Origin: Falsiroseomonas sp035644895
GTDB lineage: Bacteria > Pseudomonadota > Alphaproteobacteria > Acetobacterales > Acetobacteraceae
Direction of reading: 5' to 3'
Assembly: GCA_035644895.1 (NCBI GenBank)
Contig: DASQNQ010000186.1
Coordinates: 1-10,279, forward strand
Length of the DNA stretch: 10,279 nucleotides
Shown here: one piece after another, positions 6,336 to 10,279 of the stretch
How positions within the stretch are numbered: the first letter of the stretch is position 1
Layout of the letters: every line of letters starts with the position of its first letter
The notes under the pieces: generated by a model
What the model saw: only the letters and a program-made list of their open reading frames with translations
What the model was told of the DNA's origin: nothing
Database searches by the model: none
Position numbers and translations under genes: made by a program

Positions 6336-7585
6336 GCGACGCCTTCCGCATGAACATCCAGGAGGTCGCGGCCCGCGGCGCCACCGCCTGGCTCGTCGAG
6401 GACCACTCGGTCCCGGTCGTCTCGATCGCCTGGGCCTGGGGCGGCGGCGCCGCGCTGGATCCGGCGGAGCGTGCCGGTGCGCTCGCCATCGGCTCCGCTC
6501 TGCTGACCGAGGGGGCGGGGGACCTCGACAACGTCGCCTTCGCCGATGCGCTGCGCGATGCAGGCATCGGCCTGTCCTTCGACGCGCAGCGCGACGGGTT
6601 CGAGGGCGGGCTGCGCGCCCTGACGCCCGCCCTGCCCGAGGCGGTGCGGCTGGCGAACCTGGCCATGCGTGCGCCGCGCCTCGCCCCCGACGCCTACCAG
6701 CGGGCCCGCGCCCGGGCGCTCGCCGGGGCGCGCGCGGCGCTCGAGACGCCGCGTGGCCAGGCGGGGCGCACCTTCTGGGCCTCTGCCTTCCCGGGCCATC
6801 CGGCCGGCCGCCCCACGGGCGGCACGGTGGAGAGCCTGGAGGCGATGACACCCGAGGCGGCGCGGGAGGCGCTGTCGCGCCAGCTCCGGCGCGACGGCGT
6901 GATCTTCGCGGCCGCCGGCGCCATCACGGCGGCCGACCTCGCGCGGCTGATGCCGGCGCTGCTGGATGGCCTGCCGGAGGGTGCGCCACCCGCGGCCCCC
7001 GCGCTGCCGCGCCTCCGGAACTTCGGCCGGGAGGTCGTGCCTGTGCCCGCGCCGCAGTCGAGCATCCTGTTCGGCCAGCCCGGCATCGCGGTGTCCGATG
7101 CGGACTGGGAGGCGCTGCAGGTGGTGCTCCGCGTGCTGGGGGGCGGCGGCTTCTCCTCCCGTCTCATGGAGGCGGTTCGGGTCCAGCGCGGGCTCACCTA
7201 TGGGGTCAGCGCGGGGCTCGACGTGCTGTTCGGCCAGTCGGCCATTGTCGGCTCCCTTGCCACCGAGAATGCGCGCGTGGGCGAGGCGGTGGGCGTGGTG
7301 CGGGAGGAGTGGGCGCGCATGGCGCAGTCCGGCCCGACGGCTGAGGAGCTAGCCGACGCGGTGGCCTTCCTGACCGGCAACCTGCCCCTGCAGTTCACCG
7401 ACAGCCGCCGCACGGCGGGGCTGCTGCTCGGCCTCAGGCGGAACGGGCGGCCGATCGGCTGGCTCGACGACCGCCCGGCGCGGCTGCGTGCCCTGAGCCA
7501 ACCCGTCGTCGCCGCCGTGGCCGCCCGCCACCTATCCCCCGGCGTGCTGAGCTTCACCGTGGCGGGGCAGCCGGCCGGGCTGTAG
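6332..7585 (+). CDS. M16B peptidase-like subunit without zinc site (partner subunit)
   Basis: A 417-aa M16 protein whose zinc motif is gone: the HxxEH position reads AGALAIGSALLTEG (48-61). It keeps the glycine-rich loop GGGGFSSRL (270-278) and the substrate-binding R/Y pair in VRVQRGLTYGV (R283/R286, Y290), which the upstream subunit lacks. This division of labour is known for heteromeric M16B enzymes such as Sph2681/Sph2682 of Sphingomonas, so the two products very likely form one active peptidase. The start is GTG 6332, overlapping the previous stop as GTGA, with CGGAGGT at 6319-6325 six nt upstream. ATG 6350 is a possible alternative. Oddly, no signal peptide is encoded: the protein begins SDAFRMNIQEVAARGATAWLVEDHS, i.e. 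directly at what is normally the mature N-terminus. It must stay in the cytoplasm or leave bound to its Tat-signalled partner. Confidence 0.92.
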   Translation: MSDAFRMNIQEVAARGATAWLVEDHSVPVVSIAWAWGGGAALDPAERAGALAIGSALLTEGAGDLDNVAFADALRDAGIGLSFDAQRDGFEGGLRALTPALPEAVRLANLAMRAPRLAPDAYQRARARALAGARAALETPRGQAGRTFWASAFPGHPAGRPTGGTVESLEAMTPEAAREALSRQLRRDGVIFAAAGAITAADLARLMPALLDGLPEGAPPAAPALPRLRNFGREVVPVPAPQSSILFGQPGIAVSDADWEALQVVLRVLGGGGFSSRLMEAVRVQRGLTYGVSAGLDVLFGQSAIVGSLATENARVGEAVGVVREEWARMAQSGPTAEELADAVAFLTGNLPLQFTDSRRTAGLLLGLRRNGRPIGWLDDRPARLRALSQPVVAAVAARHLSPGVLSFTVAGQPAGL

Positions 7586-7611
7586 GGTCGGCGCCCCTCA
7601 CCCCGGCCGGC
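7570..7611 (+). terminator. Long hairpin across the M16 operon stop codon
   Basis: GCCGGCCGGG (7570-7579) is a perfect reverse complement of CCCGGCCGGC (7602-7611). Inside, after small bulges, GT-AGGG (7582-7587) pairs with CCCT-C-AC (7595-7601), leaving loop TCGGCGC. The stop TAG (7583-7585) is buried in the stem. Transcription would therefore end right at the coding end. No U tract. Given its strength it is the best terminator candidate in the window. Confidence 0.6.
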
Positions 7612-7671
7612 GATGGATGTGTGCTCTTGGCCACACCCACTGGGACGTGTTCGCCACGGACAAAACACGAA

Positions 7672-7701
7672 TTGCAGGCGCAAGGAACCCCCAACTAGAG
7701 T
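7672..7701 (+). promoter_or_regulatory. Candidate sigma-70-like promoter for the 192-aa gene
   Basis: TTGCAG (7672-7677) and TAGAGT (7696-7701) are 18 nt apart in the only locally A/T-richer island between the two genes (about 7655-7705). Matches to consensus are partial (3/6 and 4/6). Initiation near 7708 would leave a leader of about 44 nt containing the Shine-Dalgarno AGGAG at 7737-7741. The start follows a strong terminator-like hairpin, so an independent promoter is expected here. Confidence 0.35.
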
Positions 7702-7751
7702 GGGCTGACGTGGAATCCGCGCTCAACCCCCCGGGCAGGAGTCGGCGCCTT

Positions 7752-8330
7752 ATGGCTTTGATTTCAGAGGAGGGCCGCCTTTCGGGGCGGACCTTTGGCA
7801 ATACCCGTCTCCTCCTGGCGCTGTCCTGGGCGGGGCCACACGGCATCGGCCGGGTGTGGCTTGCCTGCAACGGCGAGCCGCTCTGGATGGGCTCGCTGTT
7901 CGACGCCGTGCGCGCCCTGGCGCGCCTCTCGGAGGAGTGGGAGGCTGCGAGGAGCAACGCCATGGGCCTCGACCTCGGTGCCGCACTCGGGCGCAGGGCC
8001 CTGCCGCGGGTCGTGGTGGGCGGGCGCCCGCGCCTGGTGCGCGAGGCTGGGCATGACGATGCACGCGCAGTGACCTTCGCCGATGCCGCCCCGGCACTCA
8101 CGGGCTTCGCGCAGGCGCTGGCGGATGGGTTGCGTGCGCCGCTCTGCGAGGACATCGGTGGCCCGCGTGCGGTCGCGTGCTGGGAGTTCGTGGCCGGACG
8201 GCCCGCGCCGGCGGCCGACCGCGCCCATGCGCGCCCGGTGCTCAGCGATGCGCCACCGGTCGAGCTTGCCGCCATGCGGCGGGAGGCGCCGGTGATGCAC
8301 CAGCCGTTGCCGGCGCGGGGTGCCGCCTGA
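7752..8330 (+). CDS. Hypothetical protein, 192 aa, no recognised family
   Basis: I do not recognise this protein. It is soluble-looking: no signal peptide, no membrane segment, three cysteines (39, 132, 143), five tryptophans and an Ala/Arg-rich body. Residues 15-48 (FGNTRLLLALSWAGPHGIGR to WMGS) look like two beta strands, followed by a helix at 49-68 (LFDAVRALARLSEEWEAARS); 98-128 looks like another strand-helix unit, and the last 40 residues look disordered (PAPAADRAHARP). ATG 7752 is chosen for AGGAG 10 nt upstream and for the promoter-like sequence at 7672-7701. The frame is open back to ATG 7617, which would add 45 residues and is less likely. The first codons (GCT TTG ATT TCA) are unusually A/T-rich for this genome, which favours a true translation start. 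Codon bias downstream is normal, so the gene is probably real. It stands alone between two hairpins. Confidence 0.7.
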   Translation: MALISEEGRLSGRTFGNTRLLLALSWAGPHGIGRVWLACNGEPLWMGSLFDAVRALARLSEEWEAARSNAMGLDLGAALGRRALPRVVVGGRPRLVREAGHDDARAVTFADAAPALTGFAQALADGLRAPLCEDIGGPRAVACWEFVAGRPAPAADRAHARPVLSDAPPVELAAMRREAPVMHQPLPARGAA

Positions 8331-8339
8331 CGGGCACCC
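8318..8339 (+). terminator. Hairpin across the stop of the 192-aa gene
   Basis: GGGTGCC (8318-8324) pairs perfectly with GGCACCC (8333-8339) around the 8-nt loop GCCTGACG, which holds the stop codon TGA (8328-8330). It is followed by TATTACAAAA, the closest thing to a weak U-rich tail in this window. It repeats the design seen at the end of the M16 operon. Confidence 0.5.
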
Positions 8340-8378
8340 TATTACAAAACGTGGCTCGGTCCGGCGCCGCCCTTCCGG

Positions 8379-8392
8379 TATGATGGCATCAT
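8379..8392 (+). promoter_or_regulatory. Possible -10 element overlapping a palindrome upstream of the GNAT gene
   Basis: TATGAT (8379-8384) matches 5 of 6 bases of the sigma-70 -10 box. No good -35 is found 16-18 nt upstream (CTCGGT or TCGGTC). It overlaps ATGATG-G-CATCAT (8380-8392), a 13-nt palindrome with a single central base that could bind a dimeric regulator. If used, it would give a leader of about 110 nt before the acetyltransferase. Confidence 0.35.
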
Positions 8393-8399
8393 GACGAAA

Positions 8400-8429
8400 G
8401 GACCTGCTCCGGCTCGCAACCGGACCTGC
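8400..8429 (+). repeat. Direct repeat GGACCTGC x2 flanking a small hairpin
   Basis: GGACCTGC occurs at 8400-8407 and again at 8422-8429, a 22-bp centre-to-centre distance, about two helical turns. Between and into the second copy, TCCGG (8408-8412) can pair with CCGGA (8420-8424) over a 7-nt loop. It sits just downstream of the putative -10 element, so it could be an operator or a leader structure. Chance occurrence is possible. Confidence 0.35.
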
Positions 8430-8504
8430 GACTGACGACGAAGGCGGCGTTCCAGCTCCGTGCGCCACGGCGCCCGGCATCATCGTCCGTCACGCAAGGT
8501 TTCC

Positions 8505-9404
8505 ATGACACCCGTTGGGAGCAGGGCTCCCCTCAAGTACCGCCGCGTCGGCCGCGCCGAGGCTGGCGTCCTTTCGCGCATCCCCCTCGATCCCCGGTCG
8601 GTGGCGCGTTTCCTCGGCCCCCTCGAACTGGTGGAGCGCATCGTCCGCCGCGGCGCCGCGCATGTGCTCGTCCTGGCTGAGCGGGAGGGGCGGCCGGTCG
8701 GCTTCTACGTCACCCATCCGGACCCCGACGACGGCTCGACCTGGTGGCTCGGCTACCTGGCCGTGTCGGCGGAGGCCCAGGGCGGCGGCGTCGGCCGTCT
8801 GCTGCTGGCCCGCGCGCTGCGCGTCCTCTCCGCCACGCCGCGCTGCCGCCGGGTGCTGCTGCTGGTGCATCGGGAGAACGCGGCGGCGCGGCGCCTCTAT
8901 CACCGCATGGGCTTCCGGCCGGCGGGCGAGGAGGATCGCGAGGAGGAGGAGGTGCTGGCCTGGCATCTGCCGCGCCCGCCACTGGACTTCGTCCACCTGG
9001 TGAGCGCGGCCACCCCCTTCGTGAAGCGCCGCCGGCTGAGGATCCGGCCCAATCCGGGGCCGCATGCCGCGCGGATGATCGGGCTGACGCGCGGGCCGCC
9101 CGGCCTGGCGCCTCAACGGTCGCTGAACCCGCCCTCCACGCGCGGCGGGCCGGGGCTCGGGGCGAAGAGGTTGCCGGACGTGTCGGGGGCGGGCGGTGCC
9201 CGCTCCATCTGCAGGCCGTGGATGACGTTGCCGGCGATGCGGTTGGTCAGGCCAGGCGCGACCTGGGATCCGAGCACGGCAGCCGCCGCCTTCGGGCCGA
9301 CCGCGAACTCGCCCGGGTGGGCATGGAGGCCGGCCCAGACGATCGCGTCCGCGACGTCCCGCGCATCGTCCATCCAGGGGCCGCGCGGCTCGCGGCCCGA
9401 GTAG
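8505..9404 (+). CDS. GNAT-family N-acetyltransferase (3' end uncertain)
   Basis: Residues 1 to about 157 form a normal GNAT domain that transfers an acetyl group from acetyl-CoA to an unknown amine. WLGYLAVSAEAQGGGVGRLL (81-100) is motif A with the acetyl-CoA loop Q92-GGGVG; N125-AAARRLYHRMGFRPAG is motif B, followed by the final strand EVLAWHLPRP. A cluster EEDREEEEE-like (142-149) is notably acidic. ATG 8505 has CAAGG at 8495-8499, 5 nt upstream; GTG 8460 is in frame but adds 15 basic residues. Members of this family usually stop near residue 160-180, but here the frame stays open for 299 aa to 9404, the last 290 nt antisense to the dehydrogenase gene. The tail (from residue 205) is Pro/Arg/Ser-rich and looks like translated antisense. 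Either the native stop was lost, or a frameshift hides one: TGAs occur in the +1 phase at 9001, 9022, 9037, 9076 and 9085. Domain call is firm; the end is not. Confidence 0.75.
   Translation: MTPVGSRAPLKYRRVGRAEAGVLSRIPLDPRSVARFLGPLELVERIVRRGAAHVLVLAEREGRPVGFYVTHPDPDDGSTWWLGYLAVSAEAQGGGVGRLLLARALRVLSATPRCRRVLLLVHRENAAARRLYHRMGFRPAGEEDREEEEVLAWHLPRPPLDFVHLVSAATPFVKRRRLRIRPNPGPHAARMIGLTRGPPGLAPQRSLNPPSTRGGPGLGAKRLPDVSGAGGARSICRPWMTLPAMRLVRPGATWDPSTAAAAFGPTANSPGWAWRPAQTIASATSRASSIQGPRGSRPE
9067..9105. terminator. Inverted repeats between the convergent GNAT and SDR genes
   Basis: CCGCGCG (9067-9073) pairs with CGCGCGG (9088-9094) over a 14-nt loop, and GGCC (9094-9097) pairs with GGCC (9102-9105) over GCCC. 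They lie just beyond the minus-strand stop at 9113-9115 and about 90 nt after the end of the GNAT core, where a bidirectional terminator is expected. No U tract on either strand; short GC repeats arise easily by chance here. Confidence 0.3.
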
Positions 9405-10087
9405 TTCGCGGCGTTCGCCCAGAAGGGCGTGTCCACCGCCCAGGGCAGGATGGTGACGACGCGGATGTGCCGGTCGAGCCCGGCGAGGCGCATCTCCTGC
9501 CGCAGCGCCCCGTCGAGGCCGATGATGGCGTGCTTCGTCGCGGCATAGGAGGCGTGGTAGGCCAGCGGCACGCGCCCTTCGACGGAGGACATGTTCAGCA
9601 GCGTGCCATGGCCCTGCGCGCGGAAGCGGCGCAGCGCGGCGTGGCTGCCATGGATGGTGCCCGCAAGGTTCACCGCGACCGTGCGGGCGTGATCCGCAAC
9701 CGGGATCTCCTCGAAGCGGCCGATCGGCGCGACGCCGGCGTTGTTGAACCAGAGATCGATGCGGCCGAAGCGCCGCTCGGACGCCTCGGCCAGCGCCTCC
9801 ATCGCCTGCGCGTCGCCTACATCGGTTGGCACGACGAGCGCCTGGCCGCCGGAGGCACGGATGGTGCGCGCCACGTCCTCGAGCGCCTCCGCGCGCCTGG
9901 CCGCGAGCACCACGTTCGCGCCGAGCGCGCCGGCCCGCTCCGCCACGCCGCGCCCGATGCCCGAGGAGGCGCCGGTCACCACCCAGGTGCGGCCGGCTGT
10001 GATGGTCCGGTCCGCCTCCCGGGCGCCGGGCATGGCGCATGCCGCGAGCAGCAGGAGGGCGAGCGGGGCGCGCGCGAGGGGGTGCAT
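9113..10087 (-). CDS. Short-chain dehydrogenase/reductase with lipoprotein signal peptide
   Basis: A 324-aa classical SDR. The dinucleotide-binding motif TGASSGIG is at 38-45, NNAG at 115-118, structural N140, the catalytic Ser in NMSS (165-168), and YxxxK as Y181/K185; all catalytic residues are present, so an NAD(P)-dependent alcohol/ketone oxidoreductase is expected. ARR at 63-65 after the second strand suggests NADP(H) preference. After the Rossmann domain there is a C-terminal extension of about 60 residues ending GNLFAPSPG, seen in a subgroup of larger SDRs. Unusually, the N-terminus reads MHPLARAPLALLLLAACAMPG, a basic start, a Leu/Ala core and lipobox LAAC with C17, which would send it to the envelope as a lipoprotein. 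The start is well supported: GGAGG (10094-10098, minus strand) lies 6 nt upstream; an inner ATG at residue 19 has no such site. Substrate unknown. Confidence 0.9.
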   Translation of the reverse strand: MHPLARAPLALLLLAACAMPGAREADRTITAGRTWVVTGASSGIGRGVAERAGALGANVVLAARRAEALEDVARTIRASGGQALVVPTDVGDAQAMEALAEASERRFGRIDLWFNNAGVAPIGRFEEIPVADHARTVAVNLAGTIHGSHAALRRFRAQGHGTLLNMSSVEGRVPLAYHASYAATKHAIIGLDGALRQEMRLAGLDRHIRVVTILPWAVDTPFWANAANYSGREPRGPWMDDARDVADAIVWAGLHAHPGEFAVGPKAAAAVLGSQVAPGLTNRIAGNVIHGLQMERAPPAPDTSGNLFAPSPGPPRVEGGFSDR

Positions 10088-10146
10088 CAGGAACCTCCGG
10101 GAGTGGTCGCCAGAGAGGTGCCGGCCGTCACCCCGGTTCCCTTCAT
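10087..10146 (-). CDS. Possible 19-codon upstream ORF coupled to the SDR gene
   Basis: On the minus strand an ATG at 10146-10144 opens a 19-aa frame, MKGTGVTAGTSLATTPGGS, whose TGA shares its A with the SDR start (TGATG). It has no Shine-Dalgarno (upstream is CATAAGACAGAAAA). It could be a leader peptide that couples translation to the SDR, or chance. Weak evidence: no homology can be judged at this length. Confidence 0.2.
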   Translation of the reverse strand: MKGTGVTAGTSLATTPGGS

Positions 10147-10158
10147 TTTTCTGTCTTA

Positions 10159-10279
10159 TGGGGGGTTGTGTGTGGGTGGTGTGTGGCTTATTTCCGCGCC
10201 TCCGTTGTGGCTGGGTGGTGGTGTGTTGCCTGGTGGTGAGCCGGGTGGTGTGCTGTTGGCCTGGTGTGGCGTGGGTTGG
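10159..10279. repeat. G/T-dominated low-complexity stretch at the window edge
   Basis: Only two A (10190, 10239) and about 17 C occur in 121 bases; the rest is G or T. Bases 10160-10186 are pure G/T. GGGTGGTGTG occurs at 10174-10183 and 10243-10252, and a near copy, GGGTGGTGGTGTG, at 10213-10225. Many GG/GGG runs make the plus strand a possible G-quadruplex former. No gene, promoter or stable hairpin is seen here. It lies upstream of the SDR gene and breaks sharply with the balanced G/C composition of the rest of the window. Confidence 0.6.

Noticed and set aside
4833..6851. 672-codon minus-strand frame opposite the M16 genes
   Set aside because: Composition typical of an antisense shadow; M16 motifs on the plus strand are unambiguous.
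7617..7751. 45-residue N-terminal extension of the 192-aa protein from ATG 7617
   Set aside because: No Shine-Dalgarno, runs through the promoter-like island, and the extension lacks obvious structure; ATG 7752 has AGGAG upstream. Not fully excluded.
8490..10040. 516-codon minus-strand frame overlapping the SDR in another phase
   Set aside because: Runs out of frame through the SDR and antisense to the GNAT core; no domain seen.
1..10279. CRISPR arrays, tRNA/rRNA genes, insertion sequences, toxin-antitoxin or phage-defence genes
   Set aside because: Looked for spaced repeats, cloverleaf and CCA-type ends, transposase motifs and small paired genes; none seen.

Overview
The window looks like chromosomal DNA of a very GC-rich alphaproteobacterium, probably an Acetobacteraceae (Roseomonas-like) species. 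This rests on the strong G/C third-position bias, the argD-argF order, the Tat-dependent M16 peptidase pair and the overall protein style. The genus is an inference and was not tested. No tRNA, rRNA, CRISPR array, transposase or phage gene was seen.

Layout. (1) 1-2265: an arginine-biosynthesis operon with the 3' end of argD, then argF (ATGA overlap), then a fold-type III PLP enzyme of the D-threonine aldolase / D-serine dehydratase-like family (TGATG overlap). It ends at hairpins near 2276-2337. (2) 2372-4075: a solitary membrane chemoreceptor (Cache-HAMP-MCP), closed by a UUCG-capped hairpin. (3) 4076-4313: non-coding. (4) 4314-4778: a one-domain cupin with an ideal Shine-Dalgarno. (5) 4893-7585: a two-gene M16B metallopeptidase operon. 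The first subunit has a Tat signal and the HxxEH zinc site. The second has neither, but has the R/Y substrate-binding pair, as expected of an obligate heterodimer. A 42-nt hairpin spans the stop codon. (6) 7752-8330: an unrecognised 192-aa protein with its own likely promoter and a hairpin over its stop. (7) 8505-~9000 (open to 9404): a GNAT acetyltransferase, convergent with (8) 9113-10087 on the minus strand: a classical short-chain dehydrogenase that carries an apparent lipoprotein signal peptide. (9) 10159-10279: an almost A-free, G/T-dominated low-complexity stretch at the window edge.

Most of the window is ordinary metabolism and housekeeping, and I see no clear multi-gene undescribed system. 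The observations most worth a second look are: the Tat-signal/no-signal asymmetry of the M16 pair (possible piggy-back export of a folded heterodimer); the NAD(P)-dependent dehydrogenase with a lipobox; the D-amino-acid-type PLP enzyme tightly coupled to argF; hairpins placed across stop codons; the direct repeats and palindrome in front of the GNAT gene; the GNAT frame running about 290 nt antisense into its neighbour; and the G/T-rich tail.
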